Shown here piece after piece: positions 11,569 through 24,744 of a stretch of DNA of 64,000 nt. The position numbers and the translations under genes are program-made. The notes beneath the pieces are model-generated. The model was not told the DNA's origin. It saw nothing but the letters and a program-made list of their open reading frames with translations, and did no database searches. The stretch covers positions 1 to 64,000 of the forward strand of contig CAJNOL010000847.1 of the NCBI GenBank assembly GCA_905250125.1, given 5' to 3'. Each line of letters starts with the position of its first letter. Within the stretch, counting starts at the first letter, position 1. The DNA is from Rotaria sordida (taxonomy: Eukaryota; Rotifera; Eurotatoria; Philodinida; Philodinidae).

Positions 11569-11852
11569 TTTTTTTACCAAGAATAGATACATGTTCACAC
11601 TCTAAATCCATACGGACAAGGTTAACGAGAATCTTTGTTAATTATATTGTTTTTTTTCTTATCTGTGAAAAAGTAAAAGTTTCTTGTTGGAGCCAATAGT
11701 GATACTTAACAAAGGTTCTCACTGACCTTGTCCGTAGGGATTTGGATTGTGAACACGCCTCTGTCCTTGGTAAAAAAAATGAGCCTATTTGATCGAGCCG
11801 TAATGAAAATATTCAAATTTTTCTTTGGCAAGGGACTTACTGGACACCCTAT
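11569..11852. mobile_element. Mariner-type miniature element (GGGTGTCC family), truncated
   Basis: The right end reads GGACACCCTATA, the inverse of TATAGGGTGTCC. Internal inverted arms, about 11570-11648 and 11700-11784, share TTACCAAG, ATCC(A/C)TACGGACAAGGT and similar blocks. The same arms recur in the 34018-34906 cluster. The left terminal part is missing; GT-rich repeats stand in its place. No coding capacity. Confidence 0.65.
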
Positions 11853-12332
11853 ATGATAAAATATGATTGAAAATTCTTAATGTATTTATTAAAAAAGAGC
11901 TCAATATTCACAAGTGGAACTTTGTTGACAACTAGAAATTTGTCAGTCAAACACTTTCAGATTCATATCTCTTTATCGTTAAAGTCACGGAAATCGATAA
12001 AAACGAGCAAACTCAACTAGTTTTAATGATATAAAAATTAATAAAAAATCTCAAAAAAACCACCAGCAAACTGGCCGGTATGCTGGTCCGGTTTTAAGTA
12101 TGATTTAGACGAAAACGTGTGACTGATGAGGTAGAAATCATTTCGGCAGTAGAGGAGTAAGCTGATTGACTGTGTCGTCAGGTTTTCGGAATATTTTCCG
12201 ATTATCACTGACGTAACATGAAAATAAATGCGAGATTTTTGAAAATTTTCTACACTCAGGATCAGTTTTCAGGGATGTTTTTATCTAGTTTCTTGTCTGT
12301 GTGCTCTCTACCTTCGTTTTATTTCCTTTTCA
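11853..12332. other. Spacer, no gene seen
   Basis: About 480 bp with a short palindromic patch near 12060-12095 (CCAGCAAACTGGCCGGTATG) and no supported gene. Confidence 0.35.
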
Positions 12333-12551
12333 CAGGGGTGACGCGAGTCAACCAACATTGGGGGGAGGGGGGGTGTAGCGAAATTTTTTGGACTAGAAAG
12401 ACGAAGTCTGCAATTTTTCGGGGGGTGTAACATTATTTTTGGTGACAAGTGGAAGAAAATTTCGTGATTTTGTTGAGCAAAAAAACAGAAATTTTTGAAG
12501 ATTGGGGGGGGCTGTCGCACCCCCGACATCCCCCCGGTCGCGCCACCCCTG
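12333..12551. mobile_element. hAT-type miniature element, 219 bp, with 8-bp target duplication
   Basis: The left end CAGGGGTGACGCGA and the right end TCGCGCCACCCCTG form near-perfect terminal inverted repeats. They are flanked by an exact 8-bp direct repeat, CCTTTTCA (12325-12332 and 12552-12559). Eight-base duplications and CAGGGGTG-like ends are typical of hAT elements. The G-rich interior (GGGGGAGGGGGGGTG) has no coding capacity; the open frames across it are chance. Confidence 0.92.
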
Positions 12552-12559
12552 CCTTTTCA

Positions 12560-15500
12560 TTTCAAAACTTTTTGAAACAAAGCATCGAAAATTTTCAGTC
12601 ATGACTGTAGTCTGAGACTTTAGCAACCGCCGACAACAACAGACGAGAAAAGTTGCAAAAAATTCAGGCGCGTCACGTCCGATCAATACATAGGCTTACA
12701 CATTCTTCAGGCAAGATCTTTATGTTCTTGAAATATGGGCTTAATGCGTTTTCCTCTTGATTTCTGACCTCATTCTCAGAAGTTATGTGTAAATCTTTAC
12801 TGTACATCAACAAGACTTTTCTATCATTGCTCTTCTATTTTATTGAAAGACTTTAACAAAATATACAAAAGAAAAATCACTACAATAAAAATACATTCCA
12901 TTTCATGCAAGTTAAGACGAAATACAAGCGGACAAAATAGAGAATATTTACAATGATAATAGAAAAAGAAAACTAATTTCATAGTCATGTTATAAATCTG
13001 ACATGTTCATCAAGAAATAGATGATAATAATAATTTATTTATATTAAAAACGCATACTTTTTTTTATTATAATTGTTCTTCTCCATATTCATTGTCTGGA
13101 TCCAAGTCTGTTTCAATAATATTCTTTGTGAAAACTCTAACACCAACTAGAACTCGAATCCTTAATCAGTCTGAAATTGTATCTTGTTTATAAAATATAT
13201 TCATTTATCTGATATCGGCATGCAAAATTATATATTATATTAATAGAAGAACTTTTGTTCACTAAATAGTACACAATAACTGTTATCTGTTAATTGTTAT
13301 CATGCACAAATAAGTAAATAATGTATAGAGATGTTTGTATTTTAGTTCATGCATATGGAAATAGATGTAACATGCCGTTTATCTTCAACTTCGTACAAGA
13401 ATCTTTTTTTATTATTTATTTTTTTCAAAAGAAAATTATCAGAATTTGAACATTGGAAAGAATCTTGACTGATTGATTAAGAAAAACATGCATCTGGAAA
13501 GAATAGATTGAAGAATGTTGATTAGTTAATGAAAGAGAAAAAATCAAATGATCAACTTGATATTTAAAAGAATCTGTTTAAATAGCTACCGAATAATATT
13601 CTATTGGAATTTTTTTTTTCAAACATTTCTACTTAGGTACAATGCATCCGAGCTAGTTTATTGGAAATCGTACCTATTTTAACAATTATTTTAGTAAAAA
13701 TATGTTAAATAATGTATATCTGTATAACACTGTGATATATTTTGATTGAAAATAATTGTTTTCTTATTGAATCGTTGAATTAATATCGAGAAATTTGTTG
13801 AGACATAGTTCATGAATATGAACATTTTTTTGTTTAAAGAGCAAACAAATGATAAACAATGATCATTAAGAGTCGAGAGAAAAGAAAATATTCATATTTC
13901 AAAGAATAAAAAACATATTTATAATGAATTCTCCATAAATTAACTAAACAAGAAATGATGAATTTTAAATAATAAACTAATAAATATATAGGAATTGATC
14001 AAGAAAAATTTTCGATATAAAATCATATATCAATATTTATTCAACTGATAGAAACTCGATTAAAGATTAAATGAAAATAATTCTCATTTTTTTCATTCGA
14101 TTTTTGTGAATCCTTGTTTATATAAAAGTTTGCTAATTTTCTTCTAAAAATGAGACAATTTGATAAAAACAACTAACTTCTAATTAGTTGCAATAAATCT
14201 TTTTTATCAAACATAGTTAATTGAACAAAAAAAGACAATAATTAATAAATTCATTAAATAAGAATTCGAATGTTTTTATTGTTTATTATTTCCTTGATAA
14301 AGACTTAAATTTTCTTAATCGTTAATAAACCAAGAAAGAATGTCGATTTCGAAAATTTGCACTGTTGTTTTCTTCGTATAAGGTAATTATTCGTCTAAAT
14401 ATATCTATTATAATGATTAGAATAGTCTCTCTATTCAATCTAAATATGGTTTTTATCATTATAAAAGATCTTGATAAAATCGAGGTTAGACATAGACGAT
14501 AATAGACCATATGTATGTGAATAATGGCAATAATCGTGATAAACAAAAAGTTGCAGATTGTTGTTTAGTTTATTTGATATTCGATAAACTAACTAACTAA
14601 ATCATGTGAAAATTATTTTTATTTTCTTGTAGATCTATCAATAATAAGAGATAATTATCATTTAAGAGATATGCATACTGACATTCGTTTATTTTCATAT
14701 TTCGATCTATTTGACTAAGGAAAAAAGTTTGAAAGAAAAACAAAAAACAAAAAGAAAAGATATATTTGTTATGTGGTTATCAACATAGTGAAGAAAAATG
14801 AATATAACTAATGAAAAATTTTTGTTAAAATATAAAGAGTCAAAATTGGAAATGAATAAATTCTTTTTAAAATAATTTTTATCAATAATTAGTAATAAAT
14901 ATAAAAGAAAATCATTTTCAAAAAAAAAACAACATCAATTTGTTTAATTATTGATTAAAAAAAAACGTTTTCATTGAATGAAGAAAATTTGACATATTTA
15001 ATTGAATTAGTTTGTTTCAAGTTATTATTTAATATGTTATCTGTTATAATTATTATTTATGTTGATAATTAATAGTTAGTTTTATTTATGTTAATAGTCA
15101 ATAATAATAATAATAATAATAAAACAATAATATAAAAAGGATTGATTGATTGATTTCTATTTGTTAATCTATAAAAGTTGATTTAATCTAATCTATTCAA
15201 AGAATCTTTTATCAATGTATATATATAATGACAATATATATTCGTTATCTTAAAAGTAATCAATATTATTTATGACACGTTGTTTTTTTTTTCATAGATT
15301 AACTACACTCAATCATTTTCTTTGTTGTTTTTTTTTTTATCAAATCGAATAATTTACAAAGGGAAACATTAATTTAAATATATCCGGAAAAAAACGAAAT
15401 TTTATAAAAATTTTCTTAAATTGAAAAGAAATAATTGTTGATATTGTCTTGTTTTGTTGAATAATATTAAAAGAAATAAATGTTTCGAGTGGTTTCTACT

Positions 15501-15640
15501 CAATTAGTTGATAATGGAAGCGAGCGAGAACGCTACGCACAGACACAAAAACAAATACAAAAAAAAAAGAAAAAAAAGAGACGATAAATGGAGGAATGCT
15601 AAAAGCACGATGCCGAACATGTTTTGTGTGTGTTTTTTGT
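12560..15640. other. Spacer downstream of ZFHX, no gene seen
   Basis: Three kilobases of very AT-rich DNA with short runs of A/T and an (ATA)n tract near 15104-15121. No domain, splice-linked exon or RNA gene recognised. The part nearest 15640 should hold the ZFHX 3' untranslated region (the gene runs leftwards). Confidence 0.45.
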
Positions 15641-18600
15641 TTAATATGAATCATTCTCTTGAATAGATGAATTTGAAAGTTTTTTTTTTAAATGAATATC
15701 ATCTTTTGTATGTTTTTCATATTCAATTGTTGTTGAATATGATGTTTTACATAATAAACATCGATATGTTAATTGTTCAATTTTAAATATATAACCTGAT
15801 AAATTATTTAAATCTTCACTTGATTTTATAGTTAGAGGTAATCTTGATCCAGATATTTGCCAACAAACTAATGCATGACATCGACATGATTCATATAATG
15901 GCCCTAAATAAATATTTACATTTATTTATTTTTATTTATTTAAATAACTACATTTCATTAAACATTTTTTTTATTCAAAACTTTCATACGAACTTTTTTT
16001 AAATTTAACATTGAATTCTAATCATTTATCTTATTTTTTGTTTTCGAAATCAATCAATCAATTAAATAAGCAATTATATTAGATCTTTATATTTATAAAC
16101 GTAGTCAGGAGATGACGAGCTGCAATAGATGTCTCTTTGCCACCTTTGCCCAAAAAACAACCGGGAGAACGGGATACTGATAAAAAAACTTTTTCGCCAG
16201 GCATCCTCCTTAAAAAATTGCTGACTATGTTCCTGAAATAAATCTCAAACTCAATTAAATATCAATCAATTAGTTTATCTATTCTATATCATTTAAATAT
16301 ATTCTATCTACAACTAGACGGTTTTTTTTTCTTCGTCTTAGTGTCTTGCAACCGGATCGACTACTCGACATTCGGTTCGACTCGGAACATGACTCCGAGT
16401 GCAAACTAGATTTGAAATTATACCCAATATACGATTCGGCAATAAATGAGATATCGATATATCAATATATTTGAACTTTTTCAAAATGGTTTTATCTATT
16501 AAAATATAGGTTTGTTGTACCAAGAGAATTCGTTTTTAATAATTGAATACATAGAAAGAAAAATAAATAATGGAAAAAGCATTCCCGTCTGGATTATAGA
16601 AGTAGAAAGATGATCTCTTCTTTTTCGTACTATTTATCGAATAAACTAAATCGTATAATTATCCATATAAAAGCAAAGATTTGAAAAGTATTCTATGACT
16701 GTTAAAGTATCATTCGAATGTAAATTATCTCCGATTGAAGTTCGATAAGCTGTCAGGTACATCTAATCAGGTCCGTGCAGTAAACTATATGGTTTGATTT
16801 TTGAAACAAATATAATTGAATATAATATATGATTATTGATTTATTAATTTAATTAAACAAATAAAATTAATTAAATAATTGATTAGAAATATTTCAATAA
16901 AAATCTAAATGATATTATGTTTATCAAAATAAGACAAAGTTAAATTTGCGTTGTATGGTTTTTTTTTCTATGTCTTGTTCATTGGTGAAAAACATAAAAT
17001 AAACTTTTGAATTCTGTATGAAAAAAAACCCGATTTCGTGTTTTCTTTTTTCAATTGTTTAATTAATCGATCGATGTTTTATTGAATGATCAGAGATTTA
17101 ATGAAATAATCAAATAGACGACGATATAATCATTAAAAGAAAACAATTTGTTTTAAAAAATAGATAATAAAGGAGATGTTTACTTTAAGGTATATATTAT
17201 TTTAAGAATTGATTTTGTTCTACTGTTTAACGTTGATTTATTACAAATGATTTAAAGATAAATATTATATATTATAATGGTTATATTTGAGAAAATGTCT
17301 CATCAAATCTGTGATCATTCAATAAATATTCAATAATAAAAAATTTATCTATAATATGAAAATTGTCGTTTAACGAATAAATAATAATAAAAAAAAGTTA
17401 ATTTTGTGTTTTTCATCATTAATGAACAAGACATAGAAAAACAAACAAACAAATATAAGGTTGTCGTATTTAAATAAAATAATATTTAATAATTATAAAT
17501 AATATTGTTTAGATTTTAATTGAAATATTAATAAATAAATGATTAAATTAACTTTATTTGTTTAATTGAATAATAAATTCTATTAAATAATGATATATCG
17601 ATTTAAATAATAAATTATTATTCAATATAATCAATCTTGTCAGATTTTTTTGTTTCTCATCATAAAAAAGTTAAAAATTGTTTAATTAAATAAAAATAAT
17701 TGAATAAAGAAAGATCAACGATTGAAATGTAAAATAATTCAATAGAAAAAAAAAAAAAGAAATGTTAAACTTACAAACAAGATAACATCTTTTACAAGCA
17801 TAGCCCACATCAATAGTTTGATAATCAACTTGATGATAAGAATGATCAAATAAATCTTGAAGATTTTTTCCATCTTGAGTATATTGAGCACGTGTTAAAT
17901 GAGCATCGGTTTTACTTAATGAAAGAATTTTTTTTAAAGCTTCTTCAGGTAATTGTAACATAAATAAAGGTGTTCCATGAATATTTGGATCCATTAAACC
18001 ATAATTATATGGATCAATACCTTAAAATATTTATATTATTTAAAAAAAAAAACAATAAGAAATAAATAAAAAAAACAAACCAATTGGCATAAGATGCATT
18101 AAATTAATATAAGACATAAGTTGATTTTGTTCATCTTTAGATGATTTATCTAATACTGATTGATTTGAATTATTATCAATATCAATTTTCATATTTATAC
18201 TGTTCTTTTTTATAAAATCATCTTTTATTGTTGTTGGTGTTGGTGGTGTTGATGTTGAAACATTTCCAATTTGTTTCGATAAAATTAAACGAATATTTTC
18301 AATATGTTTTGAAGTAAATAAATGATCCTAGAATACAAAAAAAAAAACGATCATAAATAAATAAATAAATAAATTTGACATTGAAATAGAACTAACTCTT
18401 TGAGGATTTTGTAATGTATATTTGATTTGACATAATTTACATTGATCATTCGTTGATTGATATTCATCTGGAAGATCGGATTTAAAAAAATTTGGATTTT
18501 TCTTTTCTTTAGCACGGGCATTTTGAAACCAAACTTGTACAACACGTTTTTGTAATTGAATTTCTTTTCCTAATAATTCACATTCTGGCCTAAATAAAAC

Positions 18601-21600
18601 AAAAACAATTAAAATCAAAGAAAAAAATATAAATAAAAAAATTATTTTTACATTGTTGGAGTTCGATATTCAAGAAAAATAGCTTTCATTAATTTAATTT
18701 GTAATGGTGTCATTTGTGTTCGAAATCTTCTTTGTCCATTTAATGAATTATTTGATGATTGTTGACAACTATTTGGTGATAAATTTCCATTGAATATATT
18801 TTTATCTTTAATTTTTAATTCATCAATTGATTGATTACTTGAATCATTCGATTCATTTAATAAATAATCATTCTCTTGTTTTCTTTCATGTAGATCATAT
18901 TTTATTGATGATTTTGATAAATCAAGTGGAAGTTCATCATTTGAATTAAATACATTTGGAAATAAATCGTAATCAATTAATAATATATCATCTTTTTTTT
19001 TATATATATCCGAATGTTTTAATAATAAATGATTATCAAGTGTTGATTTTAATTTAAATGTTAATGAACAATGAAGACATTTTTTATTAATTATTATCTG
19101 ATTATCATTTGAATTTGAATTTAAATTTATATTTATATTTGAATCAATTTTAATATTTCCTTTTCTTTCACGAGCACGTGTATTTTGAAACCAAACTTGA
19201 ACAACACGTTTTTTTAATTTAACTTCTTCAGATATATCTTCTAACATTTTTCTTGATGGATTTGATTCAATTGAATATTTTGACATTAAATAATCTTGTT
19301 GTTCAGGTAATATTGTTGTTCGATTTCGTTTTTGTGATGAACTTTTTTTATTTTCATCATTTGAATCATCACATAAATCTTCATCATCATCATCACCTTC
19401 ACCATCTCCATCTCCATCTCCTCCATCACCTTCTTCAATATCATTTGATGAATCAGATCCAAATGATGATATACTTTGACAACTTTTTTTATTTATTTCA
19501 TTTGAATTATTTAAATCTAATCCAACAATTGGCTATAAAAAAAAACAAAACAAAAAATTATATTTAAAAAAAAAGAAGTTTATTCAAATAAAATTAATAA
19601 CTTACAAAATTTTGATTATTTTGAAATAATTGTGATGAAAAAGCAGCCATAGCTGCTGCAGCAGCTGCTGCAGCTGCAGCTGGATGATAAGCAGCAAGTG
19701 GAAAAAGTGTTGCAGCATTAAGAAATGCTTGCATATGGAATGTTTGATGTTCATTAAATTGTTTCGTTGAATGAAAATATTTGTCACATTGTTCACAATA
19801 ATTATCTTTTTTATTTGATGTAGTTGTACCAACATTTGATAATGGAAGACTATTTTTAATTAACATATCATATGATGATGAACGATTTAAACTAATTAAT
19901 TCTTTTGTATTATTATCATCATTAAAATTCTTTTTTATTAAACATGGTGATGAACATTGTTTAGCATGTTTCATTAATTCAGCAAAACGTTGAAATAATT
20001 TATGACAATTTTTACATGAATAACCATCATCTTTATCTTTTGTCGTATATTGTATTTGTTGATTATTTTCATTAGGTGAATTATTTTCATAGGATTTTCT
20101 TGCTTTTTGTCTTGCATTTTGAAACCAAACAACAATAACACGACTATTTAATTTTAATTTATCTGATAAAATTTCTAAATCATCATCTTTTGGATATGGA
20201 TTTCCTTCAAATGCATCTTGAAGTAGACGAAGTTGTTCATCACTAAAACGTGTTCTATTAGCACGTCGTGATGCTGATGATGATGATGATTGTTTTTGAA
20301 ATAACTGTTGTTGTTGCTGTTGTTGTTGTTGTGATTGTTGTTGGTTATTATTATTATTATTATTATTTGATAATTTATTAAAATCATAAAATTCTTCATC
20401 TGAAAGAAGAATATCTTGTTCATCATTTGATGTTAAATCATTATCGGAATAATCTGAATCATTGTCATTTTTTTTAATAATAAGACCAGTTTTTTGATAT
20501 TCATCTAGATCAATTTGATTTGATTGTAATGGTGGATTGGAAAAATTATATGGTGAATCTTTATTTTTTTGTCGTTCTTTAAATAATGTATTACGAAACC
20601 AATGTTTAATTACTTTAGTTGTTAATTGACTTTTTTCTGACATTAATTTTATTTGTTCATCACTTGGACTATTATTTATATTAAAATATGAACGTAAAAT
20701 TTTTAATTGTTCGTCACTAATACGTGTTCTTTGACGTTTATTATGTGCTATATCATATGAAGAATTATTTATTGTTGAACTATGTGGATAAATAAAACAA
20801 GATGATGAAAGATTATTTTCATTTGAAATAATATTTGAATTTGAATTTGAACGAGATTTTTTTATTTGATTTAAATCATTTAATGATGATGATTGTCTTT
20901 TTAATTTATTCGATGATGATGATGATATTGTTGAAGATGATGATGATGAATGAAGTTTTTCTAAAAGAAATATCCAATGTTGTATAGCACGTGATGATAA
21001 TACTATTGAATGTATATCTTCATAATGAACTTTTAATCTTGATAAACTTGAAAATTTTTTTAAACATAAATCACATATAATTTCATTTGAATATTTTGAA
21101 TTTGAATTTGAATTTAAACTGGATGTTGAATTTGAATTTGAATTTGTGTTTGATATATTTTCTAAATAATGTAAAGCAATATCTTCACCAATTGATATTA
21201 ATCTTTCACGTGTTTTTGATAAAAAATTCATTTGATTTCCAATTGATGATGATGATGGTGATGAACTATTTTTATTATCAAAATAACTTTCTTTTATTTC
21301 TTTACTTATTTCTTTATTTATTTCTTTTGTTTCTTTAGTTAATGATGATGATGATAAATCAAAAGAATTTTTATCATTTAAATTAATTGAATGAATTTCA
21401 CGAAAATGTTTTTCAAGATTTGTTAATGAATTAAAATATTGATTACATCCTTTTTTCCAACATAATAAACCAACGGATTTTGTTTCTTCATCAATATGAC
21501 CTAAATTAGAAAAAAAGAATTTTTATAGTCTTTAGATTTTTCTTTTTGCTTTCAAGAAAAAATTTACTTTCATCTTGAAAATGATTTAATAAATGATAAA

Positions 21601-22809
21601 AATCTTTAAATGTTTTATTATGACAAGAATGACAACGATATTCATCACAAGAATTTGTTTCTGCCATTGATGAAAATCCTTAAAATAATAACATTTTTTT
21701 TTTCTTTTTACACAACAAAACAAAAAAAAAACAACAAATTTATTTTTGTTTACAAAATAAAAGAAAAAAAAAATTCATAAAAAAAGAAAGAAGTATCTAT
21801 TTAAATAGTTGATTCTCTCTCGAACAAGAAAAACGAAAAAAAGAGGGCGCTTTTCAATTCTAATCAACTCTGATTATCAAACCAGTTTTTTTTAATGTTA
21901 TTATGTAAAAAAAAAAAAAAAAAGAAGGAAAAAAAGTAAATGATTGAAAAAAAAGCAAAGTGTAATTTTGATGTTTAGAACAAAACGGAAAGAGAGAGAA
22001 GAAGGGAAACAAGTCAATAAGTTTGTCTAATGAAGGCGAATGAATGTGGTTGCTTTCATCGTCGTCTTTTTCTCTCGTTTTTTTTTTCTTTTCATTCATT
22101 AAGAAAGAGAACGCAAAGGGGGTAATCTCGGGTATTTTGCGTTGTCTGTGAGGCCACCACCATCACCACTTCGAACAGAATAAAATGTTGATGACATCGA
22201 ACCCTCATCGACGACGACAACGACAACGACAACGACGACCAATAACATATAAATGAAATTAGTAATTGTTCGCTCACTTCGTTTCTTTTTTTTTTTTTTT
22301 CTTTTTTCATTCTTCATCTGTTGGTTCACCATTGGATAGAGATCATCAACCTAATTTATTTTCTCCTCCTCATCTCCTTCTAGGCTGACCTCTCTTTTCT
22401 TTTCTTCTTTTTTTCTTTTCTTTTCTCTTCTATACAATTCTATCGTTAATTAAAGGTAGACATTACAAACTATCAAACCTTTACAACACTTTTTTATATT
22501 CAAATCAACCAAAATTTTATTTTATACCTGAATCTCCAATTAATGATAAACATCGATTCAAAGCATCTCGACTACAATTATGAATTGAACATAAATGTTC
22601 TTTCAATGATTCCTTTAAAAAGAAAAAGAAAGAGTATTGGATTTAAAAGAATAATTCAAATGGAATACCATTCTATTGAAATTAGATTGAGGACAAAGTG
22701 GACATGAATATGTTTCAATAGATGAAGATTCGCTTGCCATTTTTACTTCTAAAATAGAAATATTTTCATTAAACGCATCAGTCTAACTAAAGCAATCAAT
22801 GAATAATAA

Positions 22810-22841
<32 letters not shown>

Positions 22842-24744
22842 TCTATCTTTTGCGTTGCACCCAACATGTATATTAACTAACTAACGATCGAGCCATCTAA
22901 AGAGAGAGAGAGAGGGAGAGAGAGTCGACTGGTAACAAGTCAGTTCTATGATACTAAGAGAAAAAAAAACGAGAGAAAAAGAGAAGAAAAGATGCAATGT
23001 CTTGGAATCTCGTTTGGATAGAGGAAAAGGAGACCGTTGATTGCCAATTACCCATAATGAGCGGCAGCTCGACGACGATGACGACGAAGACGAAGACGAC
23101 GACGACGACGACGATTAGGCAGAATAGAGAGAAACGAGAGATTGTTACATAAATTATTTCTTCTCTGTTTCTCTTTTTCTCGACGGCTGTCGCCTCATTC
23201 CTAATGGATTTCGTTCTTCTTTTTCTTTCTTAACATATAAACTGGCATCGACACTCAATGCGAATATCGCTTTCGATCTGAAGCATAACCATCCGCTAAT
23301 AAGCGACCTATAACGAGAGAATGTGTCTGTGCTTTGCGAATCAAGAAAAGAGAACGACTATTCACATCTTTCACATTCACCGATAGAAGACACAAATAGA
23401 TGTAACAGATTTTTATATTAACGCGACCAAACACGATTAATGACAAGCAACAACTAAGACAAAGAAAATAAATCATAGATTTTTTTTTCCTTTCTTTTCT
23501 TTTCTTTTTTTTTCTTTCTTTATCATTTAATTTTTGTTTTTTTATTTAGTAAATTTATTTTCATTTAAAAAAATTAACTGATAAAAATTCATCTTTTTAA
23601 ATAATTTAAAAAAGAAACCGATTTATTGATTTGTTGAAATTTTTATCAAACATAAATCGAGAGTATCAATTCTTTTTTAATTTTATTTTTCTTTTTTCTT
23701 AAACAATCGATCAAATTTATCTTTTAATAAAAGAAAAAAGCATAAATTCATTGTAATAAAAAAGAAAATCTAAAGAGTGACTATTCACCTCCGAATAAAA
23801 TAATATGTTAAATACAATATAGATAAATGATTTAATTTTTATCATTGAATATGAAAACTAAAATTGTTCGAAATCTACTCGAACGTTCTTATTCATAAAT
23901 AAGCAATATACTTAACTTATTTATTGTTTTTTTCTTTCGTATTCAATTAATAAATATTTCAAATATTACTCATATATGAAGAAAAAATATTTTCTTTTTA
24001 TGATTTAAGAAAGATATTCTAATAAAAAAAAAAGTGACGATCAATTTTTATAATCTATTTGTAATATAAAGTAAAGTGTGAAAAAGTTAAAAAATAAAAA
24101 TGAAAATCAAACCTTGTGATTGAGATGTTTGATCAAATGAAGAATTGTCAGGAGAAGATATAAATGTTGATTGTTGTTGAATAGATGGTGAAGACAAATC
24201 TCGACAATTATTCATATGTTTATCTGATTGCATATGTATTGCTAAATTTCCTTTAGTTGTTGTTGAATAAAGACATAAATCACATCTATATGGTTTAAAT
24301 CCACATGGATATTGTTCACCACGAGCAAGACGTGGATGAACACTATGTGATAAACAATATGAACAATTTGTTTCATTTTCATTTGAATTATTTAGATTTC
24401 CATCGGAATTTGTTACCATTTGATGTTTTTCTTTCATATGAATTTCCAATGTTTCTTGATATTTATAATGCCAATTACCTTTACAATAAATATTATTTTA
24501 TAAAATAAAATAAAAAAAAAAACACATAATTCTTACATTTCGGACATTTAAGTGTTTTAGAAGAATTTCTCGAGTGAACATGTGCCGAACGATTATCAGG
24601 CGACAAAGATTGTTCAGCTACAGCCATAAACTATAATCAATGTTTTATTAAAAATAAAGAGAAAAATTTTCTTTTTTTTTTTTTAAATAAAAAATTTACT
24701 TCATTTGGGGTGTTGTTCGTTGTTGTTGATGATGGTTCACTCAT
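15641..24744 (-). CDS. ZFHX: ZFHX3/4-type zinc finger homeobox transcription factor (ATBF1/zfh-2 family)
   Basis: Nuclear DNA-binding regulator of neuronal and muscle differentiation in animals. Twelve exons (minus): 24700-24744, 24537-24630, 24113-24478, 22669-22748, 22528-22612, 21568-21678, 19606-21500, 18652-19532, 18397-18589, 18081-18327, 17775-18020 and 15641-15903; all phases fit, giving 1501 residues. The N-terminus has the family hallmark pair [22 protein letters not shown] and [23 protein letters not shown]. Four homeodomains follow near residues 515-574 (ending [12 protein letters not shown], then SPYNFSNPP), 672-731 ([15 protein letters not shown]), 959-1018 ([16 protein letters not shown]) and 1160-1219 ([15 protein letters not shown]). 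About a dozen C2H2-like fingers lie between them. Poly-Asn/Gln, poly-Ala and acidic Gly/Asp stretches are present. It is less than half the length of vertebrate ZFHX3/4 (about 3,600-3,700). The ATG at 24744 is the first usable one; a further upstream exon cannot be excluded. Confidence 0.93.
15904..17774 (-). other. Last ZFHX intron, 1871 nt
   Basis: Separates the exon ending CKRCYLV from the terminal exon. It is far longer than the usual 55-70 nt introns here. Contents are AT-rich; 16090-16240 is a less AT-rich patch, from TAGTCAGGAG to TGCTGACTATG, that may be a worn insertion. No gene inside. Confidence 0.6.
21679..22527 (-). other. ZFHX intron 5, 849 nt, with low-complexity tracts
   Basis: Contains A-rich and T-rich runs, a (GACAAC)n-like stretch (22211-22240) and CT-rich DNA (22360-22430). 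Open frames seen here on the minus strand run into simple sequence and are not exons. Confidence 0.6.
22749..24112 (-). repeat. ZFHX intron 3, 1364 nt, microsatellite-rich
   Basis: Holds a (TA)n/(TG)n tract at 22809-22840, a (GA)n tract at 22902-22924, and a (GAC)n/(GAAGAC)n tract at 23074-23113. The rest is AT-rich. It may include regulatory sequence; nothing specific is recognisable. Confidence 0.6.

Noticed and set aside
12218..12686. Open frames on both strands around 12.2-12.7 kb
   Set aside because: They run across the G-rich hAT-type miniature element and its flanks; content is simple sequence.
16340..16420. Region with GGTTCGACTC resembling a tRNA T-loop
   Set aside because: No acceptor stem, D-arm or anticodon arm could be folded around it.
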